Assembly (NCBI RefSeq): GCF_030867095.1
Contig: NC_081832.1
Span: 60,869,444 to 60,933,443 of the forward strand
Reading direction: 5' to 3'
Source of the DNA: Alligator mississippiensis
Taxonomy: Eukaryota > Chordata > Crocodylia > Alligatoridae
DNA: 64,000 nt
Shown: piece after piece, positions 47,541 to 59,407 of the stretch
Numbering within the stretch: position 1 is the stretch's first letter
How the letters are laid out: the number at the start of each line of letters is the position of its first letter
Translations under genes and position numbers: made by a program
The notes under the pieces: generated by a model
Database searches by the model: none
Seen by the model: the letters and a program-made list of their open reading frames with translations, nothing else
Told to the model about the DNA's origin: nothing

Positions 47541-50500
47541 TCAGCAGGTATTTCATGCTTATAGCCAGGGACTCCTGAGGATGGTGATGGGGGTGTTCGC
47601 TTGGTAGGGTATGTTTTATTTTCATGCTCTCCATTTCATCCTATGCCTGCGAGCCACGACCCTCACAGAGAAGAACTTAAAAGTGAGGACCACATTTCTT
47701 TTCCAGCGTGTTGTGTTCTCTTTATTGGGACTCTGGTCTTTGTCAGTATGAGAAGGGCTGTTGTCTGAGAGGATTTGGGGTTTATGGAGGATCCTCACAA
47801 CAGAGAATACGTAAAAAAATCCTCCTTTTCTTTGTTAGGCAGATTCATTACTTTTTCCTGCCAAAGCACCCCTGTTCCCCTTTGACTTTATGGAAAATAA
47901 CAGGTTTGCATGCATTGTACTGTATAATACATACTAATTGAACCACTCTATTAACAAGCACACACTCTTAAAAAGTTCATTTAAAAACAATTAACAGATT
48001 GGCTGAATGCCAATAGAAAACACCAGACCAGTGGGCATTAATCTTCCTATTTTATTCTCTCTAACGTAGAGACAAAGATTGACACCCACTGCAGCACTGG
48101 CTTCCCATCTCTCTAGCCCTTCCAGCCAGAAGGAGCCCATGTACTTTCTTGTATTGCCTCCTGGAAAAGCCTGAAAATGTAAGCCTTGTTTCCACCTTTC
48201 TTTCCATTTAAACCTGGGGGCTGGCAGGTTGACTTGGAGAGAGTCTTCTATAAGGCAATGAATACCCAACATTGTGCAGTGAGATTCCTCTACTTTTATT
48301 CCCTGGCTCTTAGAGCAATCCCTGCTCAGTGTGAGGATGAGGAAATCTGGCCCATGGAAATGTAGGTCAAAGTCAACCTCTTAATGACCCTGTAGTTTTT
48401 GTACTATATGGCTTGAGCGTCCTGGAAGAATGACAGCCTAATGAATCTTATGCTAGTGGCAGTTTCAGGTGCAACACCTGTACATGTACCATAGTATCTG
48501 CATTTGGGACCAACAGAGTGGTAAATGGTAAGGTATTCTTGGGAGGAGCTGATACTACTGCCCAGGGAACATAGCCTGGCAGGCACAAGGCAGAAACTAA
48601 CTTGTTGTCCAAGGTGCTAGGTGTGGTGGCAACATTAGGGGTTATTACTTGCCATGCCTAGTCCCCCTGCTCTTATAAAAACACTTTGTTAGGTAAGCTA
48701 CCTGGACTAGATCCATCATTGTTGTAGCTTCACTGAAGACAGCAGGTTGCAGCAGGAATTCACCAAGCACAACTAATTTTATATAGGAACAAAAGTGCAC
48801 TGTGTTGGAGAACAGGAAAAAAAATACCTCCATGTTTTCATGTGATTCTCCAGGACCCAAGCTATGGTGGTGACTGGCCAGATCCTGATGTTGGTGACAA
48901 CTATGTAGATCAGGAATAATTCCAGTGAAGTTATCAATTTCCTCTACCTAGATCTACACTGGTAGAGCAGAGGTCGACAGCTGATCCCCAACATTCCCTT
49001 GGTTAGGGGTGTGGGGGTGTTAATCAGGTTTGTATCTTGGGCCTCAACTCTTCTTTCTCTTGCACTAGTGCAAATCGGGAGTAAACCCTCTGAAGTCAAC
49101 CAGTCTGATTTTCCTCTCCTGTTCACTGCTGTAATTCTATTGGCTTCAGTGGGAGTAATTCCAGATTTGCAGCAGGGTAGCTGGAAGAAAAACAGGACCC
49201 ACAGATTTACACCACTGTAAAACTGGTGCGAGAGGCATATCAGTGTGCAGCCATATCCAGACAGTGATGGAAGGCAGGGCTGGCTTCCCCACTAAGTGTA
49301 CAACCTAAAGAATTCTTATTTATGGTTTCTGAATATGTGTGTGCACGCAGAATGGGGGCAGGGAAAACAGTAATTAAAATAAAACATCAGGGCGCTTTTC
49401 TTAAACATCTGCCTTGTAAAAGCGAAAATCAGATGTTGCTCTGGAATGCTAACTATGCGCTGCTCCGGGTAACGCAGCGGGAGCTGCTGTTTGCCCGACC
49501 TCTCCATGACATTTCCTCTGACCCACTACTTGAGCTCCTCAGCATGCACAAACCAAAACATAAGCTTCAAAACAGAAGGCAGTTGTAGGGATCTCTAAAT
49601 CCTTGCTTGGGACTCCCAGTTTCTCCTTCCGTATAAGGCTATGAGGAACAGACCTGATAACAGGATAAGACACCTGCATACCAGAGTGTAATGACTGAGA
49701 GACAGAGCTGTGCGCTAGGGAGACGAAAGCTACAGCCTGTGTGCAACCAATTGCTAACAACCGAGCCAGCTGGATGTCATTCACCGTATTACACTTCTTT
49801 ATATTAATAAACGATGAAAGAAGGGAAAAACTGAGGGAAATGCTTCTATTGTATTGTAAATTACACATTTTTTACTTAATTGCAATATATAAATTATAGG
49901 CTCCAGGACAGCCATTTTATACAGGCAGTAAGTTGTGGGGAAAAGAAAATAACATTTGCAAGCCAGCTAAAGTATACACCGAGCAACTGGGACTTTTGCT
50001 GGGGGTTCATTGAGGGCTGAAGAGACAGAAATCCCCAGGCAGTGGAAAGTCTCTGTGGTCTCTCTTACTTTCTCAGTCCAGAGGAGTCCCTGGAACATGC
50101 ATGTTCCCCGAGGGGCAAACACCCCGGTGGAGCAGCACTGTTGCTCATGATGTGATATTTTTTAAGGAAATAAAGAATGAGTTACACTTTTAGCCCACTC
50201 CAGCAGATATATATTTGTGCAAAGGAGGAGGGGACCATGGCTTAAATCTATCCTGGTTGGCACAGAAGTATTTCCTCTGGTTTTGGCAAATCCACCTTGT
50301 ATCACACCACAACCACCAACATAAAAGAACAGCCTGAAATTCAGCTTGCCACCACAGCCACAACCCTGCTCTATTTCCCATGCGAGATAAAATCAATGCA
50401 TCCTGGGATTACAACACTAGATTGTGATGATGTGGTGTTCTCATGTTGCAATGTGGTAATACCACCTGTTTTTATCCTTATGCAAGGTTACAGCATGACA

Positions 50501-51365
50501 TCTCTAATAGGTAGTCACTAGTCCATCTCATATCTACTAAAGAAGGCCCTAGCTTTAGAGAGAGAGAGCCTATGCAATGATGATTCTAAGTGGCTCGATG
50601 TGTCAGTCTATAGTGTGCTGGTGAAGGTCTACCTATTACTGTACTAGAAGATTCAAATCAACTGCTGCAAATGGTTATAGCCCCACTAAAACCAATATAA
50701 CCTGTATTGATACTGATTTGCAACATAACTATACTGATTTGCACCAACCAAGGATCTAGCCCAACGTAACTTGGAGACTCCTAAAACTCGGAGGAGTATG
50801 CTTGGTTTAAACAGGCTGGACCTGTGGGAGCACACAGAGAGAGGGACAAAACCATCAGGGAGAGGGAGATGGAGGACTCCTGAACATCTCAAGCTGCATG
50901 GAAAAGTTCAGAGGGTTTGTGAAACTAGTTGAGCTTCAAAAGCTACTTCCCTCTGTAATTTAAATGTGCATTTTTTTTCCAGGGCTATTCAGCTTCAGTT
51001 ATTTTTATTCAGTTATTCGGACTTTTCCAGTTAAATTTTGGGAGGAAAGGACCTTTCTAACAGTGGCAGCAGACTGACACATGTAGGACCCAGGTATATG
51101 GGTTGTCAGGATTAGCTTGTTTTTCCTTCCCTACTTGGCTCCTTTTTTACTTTCCCTCTGATTTCTTTTCCTTCATCTTTCCATCTGCTCTACTTCCCAC
51201 TCTATTTTTAATCACTTCTCCTAGGAGGAACACAAATCTCATGATTATATTTCAGCCAAACTTCTGAACCAACTTCAACAAGGAGAAAGACACAGGTCTA
51301 AGATCTCTGGCCCCATTACTCATAGTACCTGAACACTTCACAGTTTACAGCTGACACCTTGAAAG
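47541..51365. other. Non-coding stretch, nothing secure
   Basis: About 3.8 kb without a recognised gene. A tract at 49125-49215 (TTGGCTTCAGTGGGAGTAAT) looks like an old amniote repeat but is too short to assign. Confidence 0.45.
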
Positions 51366-51369
51366 GCCA

Positions 51370-51515
51370 AGCAGGAGTAGTGTCCCTATTTGACAAATGA
51401 AAACCAGAGGAACACAGAGAGTAACCAACTTGCTTAAGGTCGCACAGTTTCTGATAGAACAAGTAGTGAATCCAGGTCTCTGAGTTTCAAAACAGTGCCC
51501 TAATCCCAGATTCAT
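51370..51515 (+). repeat. MIR-like SINE fragment
   Basis: TTTGACAAATGAAAACCAGA, CTTGCTTAAGGTCGCACAGT and GTGAATCCAGGTCTCTGA occur in MIR order and spacing, with many substitutions. Confidence 0.6.
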
Positions 51516-51808
51516 GCTTCCCCTGTTCTAACTTGTCTTATTATTGTTCCACAAATTTAACTTTACATTACCGCTTGGTAGCAACATTATCCATCATCAG
51601 TGCAGACCCAGATGCTCACTCATTTATCATGGCATAAATCAACAGCCCCAACGCTGCCTCTAAGTGTCACTGTGACCAGCAAAAACCATTGGCTTTTAGC
51701 ATGATCAGTCCAGCTGCTAAATTCTAAACATGAATCATATTTTACTCCATACAGAATTTTAGATTTAAGGTACGATTTCCCCCCTGGCATTGGATAATTT
51801 GAGAAATT

Positions 51809-52471
51809 CTAGTTTAGCCAGAATGGAACAGCTGCAAGGCAACAGGAGTTAAAGCAATGTTTCCTAGTGCTTAGGGTCAGAAGGGACCTGAACAGATCAT
51901 CAGGTACGACCCCCTGCCCTAGGCAGGAACGAGTTCTGGGGTCATAACACCCCAGCCAAATATCTGTCCTCTTGAAGACCCCCAAGGTAGGAGAGAGCAT
52001 TACCTCCCTTGGGAGCCCATTCCAGAGCCTGGCAGCCCTAACCGTAAAGTAATGCCTCCTGATATCCAGCCTGAACAGTCTCTCTAGCAATTTGTGGCTG
52101 TTATTCCTAGTAACCCCTAGTAGTGTCCGAGGGAACACAGCCTCACCCAATTCCTGCTGGTCCCCCCTGGTGAGTCTGTAAATGGCCACCAGATCCCCTC
52201 TCAGCCTTCTCTTGTGGAGGCTGACTAGATTCGGGCCCTTTCGCCTCTCTTTGTAGGGCCTGACCCGCTGCCCCTTGACCATGTGAGTGGCCCTCCTCTG
52301 GACCCTCTCAATGCTAGCCACAACCCTCCTGAAGTGCAGCGCCCAGAACTGGATGCAGTACTCCAACTGTGGCCTGACCAGCGCCGCATAGAGGGGAAGG
52401 ATTACCTCCCTGGACCTGCTTGTGATGCATCTGTACATGCAGGACAAGGTGCGGTTAGCTTTACTGACCAC
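51809..52471 (-). pseudogene. CR1 ORF2 C-terminal fragment, open for 220 codons
   Basis: The frame holds the CR1 C-terminal region without an internal stop: LVRPQLEYCIQFWALHF, RVQRRATHMVKGQ, LHKRRLRGDLVAIYRL, TRNNSHKL and RRHYFTVRAARLWNGLPREV. It then continues past TLGVFKRTD, close to where ORF2 normally terminates, through the 3' UTR and into unique sequence, so the last roughly 60 residues are not genuine. The reverse transcriptase core and endonuclease are missing because of 5' truncation. It cannot encode a working protein, yet it is the least damaged LINE frame of this region in the window. Confidence 0.85.
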
Positions 52472-52483
52472 TTCCTCACGTTG
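51858..52483 (-). mobile_element. CR1 LINE 3' end, minus strand
   Basis: A 5'-truncated CR1 copy in reverse orientation. It starts in the coding region at the VRKVNRTLSC-like segment (52480) and ends in a 3' UTR reading GATCTGTTCAGGTCCCTTCT (about 51899-51880). Its tail lacks the clear TATGAAAC octamers of the copies at 1-621 and 36.1 kb and is probably a different or older subfamily. Confidence 0.85.
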
Positions 52484-54419
52484 GTGGGGAATGTTATCCT
52501 ATTCCTCCCCTTGTCTGTCCCAGATTTTCTGCCTTGTTTCTTTTAAACTACTGAACAATTTGGACCTGTGTCCCACAAGTGCTGTAACTCCCTGGAAATG
52601 CTGTAAAATCAAACTATGAAATCTCCACCCTGGTAGCAGTTTGTGACTATATGGAAGTCAAGAGAGTTTTGCCATGTTACTTGCCAGCAATGATTTTTCC
52701 TCCTTTGCATTTGCATGACAAGAGTGCTTGCTTGTGCATTTCCCCCCCCTCTCTAAAAATATTCTCATTTGTTGCTTTAGTGCAATCAGATATGATTTCC
52801 TTAGCCACTGTAGAGTGAATTGCCTTTGGGAGAGGAAAGCCCATGGAGATGGAAAATGCTTCCTTCAACCTGATCAGAAGGAATGAATGAGCTGGCTTAC
52901 CCTGAAGAATAGGTAACTGTTTTATTCCTATCCAGCAAATCTTTCAGGAAATGTTTTATTATTGTCCATGAGTAAATGAAGAAAGGTTAAGTTTTTATAG
53001 AAAGCAGAATGCTCTGTGAGAGATTTGATAAGGGGGATGCAACAGAAAAAGAAAGCACATCTTTACAGTTCACACCTGTGACATTCCAGTACAACAGTGT
53101 TAACCTGAAATTCTCCCTCCCCCTGCATGGACAATGGAGATTCTGGCTGTACTCGGCTTCTCCCTTTCTCAGCGCACTTATATATGTACTTGCCATGGTA
53201 TCTGAATAGCTGGGACATGGCACTGAACTTTTGGCCCAAAGCACAGCAGAAATGTATAGTGAATCCAGATACCAGTTGGTCTTTCTAAAAATATGGGCAC
53301 AGAAACTGCTCTCCTCTGTTGCCAACGAAGTGGGATAAGAAGAGCGGCCACTGACTGATTCAAACAGCAATGAAAGAGGGGATGAAATAGAGCTGGGACT
53401 GCCAGTGTTCACCAGTCCAGAAGGCTGCACAGAAAGATAAGAGTATCCTTCATTCCTCTCATGATTACACGTACAGCCATTTATTGTCAGTGGCCACATC
53501 TGATACTGCTGCAGACTGGCCCCTGGGTTTTACATGGCACCCACGATCCACCCAAGGGGATGACACCTTCTGTGCGACAGGCACCTGGAACTGGCACCTG
53601 GACCTGGGTGGTGCAATCAAAGGGGACCTTTCTGCTACCTTCTCTGTCAAGGGCTCTTGCTGCTGTTAGTAATTCCAATACTCTTGTTCCAAGAGCCCTT
53701 AACAAAAGTGTCACTGGCATTTGGGTAGTGCTGAACAGTATACGTGGGGTGAAAAGGAAGCTGCCTACTTGATTAAGACTTAACACTGACTTCCTTATAG
53801 GTTGTTTGCTTGTTTATTTGTTATTCCTTTGGCTCCCCAAACCGGCCTTCTCCAGTGATTTGATTCATCAGAGTTTGCAGAATCTGAGAAATTGAATCTA
53901 TCCTCGATGAAAGCTTCCAAGAGCCTGAAGCCTGTTATTTACTGAAGAGGCACAGTGGCCAGGTACAACCTCCCTTTCCTGCCAAGGGTGTGTGATTTAG
54001 TACTGACAGGGTGAGAACCTTTCTAGGAGTGAAATGGGAGTTCAGCTTCACGACGCATCCAACTCTTGGCCTCTCTGTTGGGCCCAACAACTGGGTAGTG
54101 AGTGTTGATTTTAGCGGTGTCTGGCCACCTCCTCAGTAGGAAACACAAAGAAACACGTCAAGCTTATTTACGTAGGCAGCCTGAAAACTGCTTTTCAGCA
54201 GGGATATGGTAACAAGGATACACAGCTCTCAGAGCACACTAGGCCCATTAAAGAACAAAACAAAAAACTATCAAACAAAATTTTCAACCCTGACTTATAA
54301 TTAGGGTGCTTCAGGTCTGAACTGCCCCAGCTAAGATAATTTAAGGAGGCCTGGTTTTCATAGGGCAGGTGCTCAGCATGCTTTCAAAAGATCCACCATG
54401 CTGGAGCTCCCCCAGACCA
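52484..54419. other. Non-coding stretch, nothing recognised
   Basis: About 1.9 kb. The 170-codon minus frame at 52987-53499 has no recognisable domain, no signal peptide and no promoter or splice context. Confidence 0.45.
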
Positions 54420-54499
54420 GACCCCTACCAATAACTGGTGCTGGATTGCACCTCTTTGTGGGCTGGATCTGGTCCATGGGCCATAAGTTACAACCCCTG
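54420..54499 (-). mobile_element. hAT-like element end (partial)
   Basis: On the minus strand it opens CAGGGGTTGTAACTTATGGC and continues CCATGGACCAGATCCAGCCC, the style of hAT MITE ends. I did not find a matching second end or an 8-bp duplication, so only this end is annotated. Confidence 0.35.
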
Positions 54500-54996
54500 G
54501 GTTATACCATAATCAAGACAATAAAACTCACAAATCACTTTTGAAAATATTAGGCAAGGTTCCTGTCCTGTATAATTTTAGAAGCAGCTTAATGAACAAG
54601 AGAAAAAACAATAGGGCCATGAGTGAGGGAAGACAGGGGGTACAGTAACAGAATCACATGATTCCTTGGTGTTGGCATGTGCACATTTTTGAAGGTCCAA
54701 AGAAATATGACTTTGACATTAAAATTGGTCCTGACTCTTATGGAGGAAAACTTTTTGGACACTTGGCTTCACGCAATGGAAATACTTCAACAGATGTAAG
54801 ACAATTGCTTCTGGAATCTGAGTATGAACTATGACTCCCCCTTGACTGCAGAACAGTTGAAACAATTTCTGGGAAACTTCATGAATATATTTTTGGTGGC
54901 TTATTCATACTATATCTCTACTGTTGTGCTATGCAAAAGTACAGAGGGAGAAACTAATAATGTTCCTTATTTTTAAAAGTTCAGTTTGGTGACCTT

Positions 54997-56500
54997 TAGG
55001 CCTGTGCAAGTAGGCAGCTATTCGATCCAGCTTTGAATCTGGCTGCTTTGGATGCCAGCAATCCAATCCGGAGCTCCGGACTGGGTTTCCACTTCGATCC
55101 GGCCTGAGAGATCCAGCCATAGAGTATAATGGAGAATCAATGAAATATCTATAACTTTGTTGTTTTTTGTCTGATGTGGATGAAACTTGCAGGGGTGGTG
55201 GCCTCTGCTGAGAGCATGAAGCCTGCCAAGTTTCAAGAAGATAGGTACAGGGATTCAGGGTAACTGCACCTCAAATTCTTGAAAGCCTAACTCATGTCAT
55301 GTCTGTTACAACACAGGGGGGTGAAAACTGCAGGGGTGGTAGCCTCTGGTGAGGCCACAAAGCCTGCCAAGTTTCAAGGAGATAGGTACAGGGGTTTGGG
55401 GGAAACTGCACCTCAAGCTGCAGACAAGCAAAACTCGTGATATGGGTGACCCTGTGTGTGTTAAGACACAATGGGGTGACAGCTGCAGGGATGGTGGCCC
55501 CTGCTGCAGCTGCAAAGCCTGCCAGCTGTCAAGGAGATAGGTGCAGGGGTTCTGGAGCCCTGCACCCCTAGCTGCTGATGGGCAAAGCTCGTGAGGTGGG
55601 TGCTTGTGAAACTGTCTGTCTTGGGTGGGAAGACACTACTGTAGGCCTGGCTGCTAAGCTACTGTGTTACCAGTTACCAATCAATCATGATTCACTCAGG
55701 GACCAGCTCAATACAAAGTAGCTAGCTAATGTAGCCACGTAATTAGCAAGGGTTAACACCTACAAAACCACAGACTAAGGAGAGGAAATAATCAATACAG
55801 ACAATGAATTGCCCCAAATCAGAGACAGTCAGTTGCACAAGCACCCATGGCACTAGTTTTGCCTGTCAGCAGCTAGGGGTGCAGGGCCCCACAACCCCTG
55901 TACCTATTTCTTCGACGGCTGCCAGGCTCCCTGGCCACAGCAGGGGCTACCATCCCTGCAACTTTCACTCTGCTGCACCTTAACACACACAGTGTCACCC
56001 ATGGCACGAGTTTTGCCTGTCAGCAGCTTGAGGTGCAGGTACCCCCAAACTCCTCACTGATCTTCTTGAAACTTGGCAGGCTTTGTGGCCTCAGCAGGAG
56101 CCATCACCCCTGCAGTTTTCACCCCCCTGTGGTGTAACGCATACATGTGACTTGAGTTTTCCTTTCAGGAATTTGGGGTGCAATTCCCCCCAACCCCCTG
56201 CACCTATCTTCTTGATACTTGGCAGGCTTCATGCTCTCAGCATTGGCTACCATCTCTGCAAGTTTCATCCAAGTCAGACAAAAAAACCAAAGTTATAGAT
56301 ATTTAATTGATTCCCCATTATACCCTATGGCCGGATCTCTGAGGCAGCTCTGAAGCCTTTCTGAAGCAGTCCGGAAGCTCCAACCCACTTCAGAAAGTGT
56401 AACAAAGCCATCTCTATGATCCGGTTATGCTGCTTTGGATGCCAAAGCATCCAAAGCTTCTCCAAATCCGAACCACGGTCCAAAGCCTCACACAGCCCTA
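54997..56500. mobile_element. hAT-like foldback transposon with tandem-repeat arms
   Basis: Left end TAGGCCTGTGCAAG and the complement of the right end, TAGGGCTGTGTGAG, form terminal inverted repeats. Flanks GTGACCTT (54989-54996) and GTGACCAT (56501-56508) match at 7 of 8 positions, the duplication size of hAT. The two arms (54997 to about 55610 and about 55840 to 56500) are inverted copies of each other. Each contains three head-to-tail units of roughly 140-155 bp marked by GCCTGCCAAGTTTCAAGGAG; the landmark GCCTGCC sits at 55221, 55362 and 55517, and inverted near 55920, 56073 and 56219. A spacer of about 220 bp separates the arms. No coding capacity, so it would need a transposase supplied by another element. 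Confidence 0.75.
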
Positions 56501-56509
56501 GTGACCATC

Positions 56510-57174
56510 CAATCCACTGATAAAGCAGTGGACATGTAACCCAGTGACAATGCCGAGTGCACTCACTGGTAGCTTTGGCTGTTACCCCAATGGAAAAGGA
56601 TGACGATTCCTATAAGAAATTCTGTTGGACTTCTATTAAGGCATTAATCAAGTTGACAACCCACCATTAAACCCATCTATGTTGAAATATTGTTAAGGGT
56701 CTGGCTTGCAATAATGAATGCTGGGTAATTTAAAGAGAAACTAAGCACCAGGGAAAGAGGTTTCACACTACACCTGTCAGCTATCTTATTTTGAGGGATA
56801 CGTGTTCAACTTGAAGTCGCTCAAGTCTGTTATCCTGCTTCCTTCTTATGAACTGGCAGGGCTCTGGAAACCTACCAGAAACCAGAAAGAAACACTGCAA
56901 TAACAAAATAGCATTAACAGCAACAACCCTACAACCACCCAGTGGTTTACTAATAGCCCATTTAACCAGCTAACCATGCAGAAGGACAGATCATCAGTTT
57001 TTTCCAGTGGAACATTTTGAGTGAAACTTCAAAATCCTTCATTTGGAAAAACTTCTCAGGTCCAAAATAGTATTTCTAATAAAAATATGTGTATCTAAGA
57101 CAGTCTTACCCCAGAGTAGCCCACATGCAAATGATTGACTGTCATACAGAGGGAGATCCAGGGGCAAATCCTTG
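56510..57174. other. Non-coding stretch, nothing recognised
   Basis: About 0.66 kb between two hAT-like elements, with no gene or repeat recognised. Confidence 0.45.
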
Positions 57175-57182
57175 CTATAAAT

Positions 57183-57401
57183 CAGGGATCAGCAACCAAT
57201 GGCCCAAGAGCTGGATCTGGCCTGTGAAGTCTAGATATCAGCAGTGTTTTGGTAGCCAGGCCATTTGGTGTAATTTTAGTGCTGGGGCACTTCTGCAGTG
57301 AGGCATATGTGCATTGCTTAGCAGCAGACACATTAAAAATGTTGAATCAAATGGAGCTGCATTGCTTTGGCCTGTTGCTCCAAAAAGTCTGCTGACCCCT
57401 G
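57183..57401. mobile_element. hAT-like MITE, 219 bp
   Basis: The left end CAGGGATCAGCAACC and the complement of the right end, CAGGGGTCAGCAGAC, are hAT-type terminal inverted repeats. Flanks CTATAAAT (57175-57182) and CTCTAAAT (57402-57409) agree at 7 of 8 positions. The interior has no coding capacity. Confidence 0.8.
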
Positions 57402-57559
57402 CTCTAAATGATTAAGATTTTAGAGACACTCAAATTGCAAGTGAGAACCCAAATCTCATGGCTTGTCCTAGTTGAGAATCTGACAGCTTTAACCGGAGTG
57501 ACTAAGATAAGCCCCACCCCACTGCTCATCAGATGTGGAGACACAAGTTCCTTCTGACC

Positions 57560-57650
57560 ATGCTCTGAATCATGACGAGCAGGGGTTTGAACCTGTGTCT
57601 TCCACATCAGTGGCCCAGCCAATGTATTTACCAGTTATGCTGGGGAGATC
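57560..57650 (+). repeat. MIR-like 3' fragment
   Basis: GGGTTTGAACCTGTGTCTTC followed by CAATGTATTTACCAGTTATGC resembles the MIR tract after its core. Short and diverged. Confidence 0.45.
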
Positions 57651-57712
57651 TCAGTGTGTCTCTGTTTTTCTAAGAAAAATCTTCCACAGGCTTTGGGCTT
57701 ATTGTAACAGAG

Positions 57713-58067
57713 GGTAGCTACACACATGACACACCTCTGCTCTAGTGTGTGCTAATTAGCACGCATTGGAGCAGACTCAGTTAATTGAGGCATCTGTGAG
57801 TCTGCTGGATTGTGCTTATTAGCGCCCTCCAGCAGCCTCCGTGTCATGTGTATTCGGCATCCCCACATTTCAAAATGGCGGCAGGGGCACTTTAACTAAA
57901 GCTCATCAAACAAGCTTTAGTTAAAGCGCCCCACGACCATTTTGAAGCGTGGGATGCTGAATATGCATGATGCTGTGGGCACTTTTTAATTAGAGTGGCT
58001 ATCAGAGCTTCTTTAATTACAGTGCCCCCCACCCCTCCACACACCCTGGAGCACGTGTATAGATGCC
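57713..58067. mobile_element. Foldback MITE with CTACACACATG ends
   Basis: Left end GGTAGCTACACACATG and complement of right end GGCATCTATACACGTG match at 12 of 16 positions. The centre is a strong palindrome: arms of about 57 bp at 57846-57903 and 57912-57969, both reading CATCCC...TTCAAAATGG...CTTTAACTAAAGCT or its complement around an 8-bp loop. No coding capacity. No clear target duplication was found. Confidence 0.7.
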
Positions 58068-58069
58068 TA

Positions 58070-59402
58070 GAGAGCTTAAGGCTCCTGTTACTTTAAGGGT
58101 GCAGGAGAAGCAGAGAGGGCCTCAGGCAGGGAAAGCTATTCATAAAAGGCTGCCAGGGGATAGGTATTCAGGAATTTACCTGATGCAAGCACTTACTCCA
58201 GAACTAGCTGTGCTACGGTAGCACCATGGGCTGGAGCTTTGCATGGGAGACAAGATAGGAGTGCAGAAGAGACCAGCAGCAGTAAGTCATCCTGAGGCTG
58301 AGCCAGCAAGCTGAACTGGGAAACACCTGCAGTAGCTCTGCAAGGCACCTGATCACCCACGGGCAGGGCCAGGGAGATATTAAAGCATAGGCCCTGATCC
58401 GGGGGGGAGGAGGGGGGCAGTGTGGCCTTGGAGGCCACAGAGCTCCAGAGCAGGGAGAATGCAGGAGAGCTTCTAGCTGGTACTGGCACTGAATGTGTCT
58501 GCCCTACAGGGAAATATTACCTGGGGTAAGGGGAGATCTTGTTATGTTGTTATGCAGGCAGGTAGCCATTGCTTACATGTGGACCCAAAGGGGGTTGAGT
58601 TTGTGCTACCCACAAAGTTTTCTTTGGGGTTACAGTTTCAACCAGTTGTTTGGGCATGGTTGAAAGTGGAGTGAGCAGAGGCCATGGCGGGATGCCTGGC
58701 AGTTTAACCCATAGCAGGGCATGCTAGTGTTTAGAGCCATGCTAGGGGCCTTGATTCAGGGCTTAGACCCCAGGGGGAGGTTGAAGATTAGAGAGGGAGA
58801 GAAAGAAAGGCTGCAGCCTAGCTCGGACAGGAGCCGCACAAGGTGCCCAGTGCCCAGGAAGGGTGGAGCCAGGGCCAGGGGGTCATGTGCATGAAAGGGA
58901 CGGAGGCAAGGGCCAGGGACCCAGGAACTTAAGCAGGCTTAGCAAGGGTATTGTTGAGGTAGCAGGCTCAGCAACGACAGGACAAACAAAGCCAGATTAG
59001 GCAGTCAATGGCTGGATCCTGAAGCCAGCTCCAGCACAGTGGGCCTAGGCTAAGGGAATGAGTGAGAGAACAGGGGCTGAGGCCAGTAAGACTGAGGCCC
59101 CAACAAGGGTATAGAGGTCTGAGGTGGCCTGTTATTGGATTGAGGCCAAGTGACCAATGAAGTCATTAATTGGTAATGTCTATGATGCATGGGCACAGCT
59201 GTTGGGGAAGTTGGAGCCTGTGATTTAGCTAGCCCCTTAAGGCTAGCAGGTGCCCTGGGGAAGGGCACTGGTGGGCCAATGGGCCCACCTAGTGAGGGCA
59301 GGGTGGAGACTAGCAGGAGCTCAGAAGAGCAAGCTGATATCTAGAGGAACTGGGGCTCACTCTAGATCCTGTTAGGCAGCCTCCCTTCCAACTGAACAAT
59401 AT
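58070..59402. other. GC-rich non-coding stretch
   Basis: Purine-rich, GC-rich sequence with no recognised gene. The 98-codon minus frame (58193-58489) is unsupported. CCCCTTAAGGCTAGCAGG near 59233 could be part of another LTR-like repeat, but I found no matching ends. Confidence 0.35.
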
Positions 59403-59407
59403 ATGAC

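Noticed and set aside
52987..53499. 170-codon open frame on the minus strand
   Set aside because: No recognisable domain, composition like translated non-coding DNA, no promoter, splice or neighbour support.
55170..56290. Repeat units considered as satellite DNA or CRISPR-like array
   Set aside because: Units are long, diverged, mirrored and enclosed by hAT-type ends with an 8-bp duplication, so they are part of one transposon.
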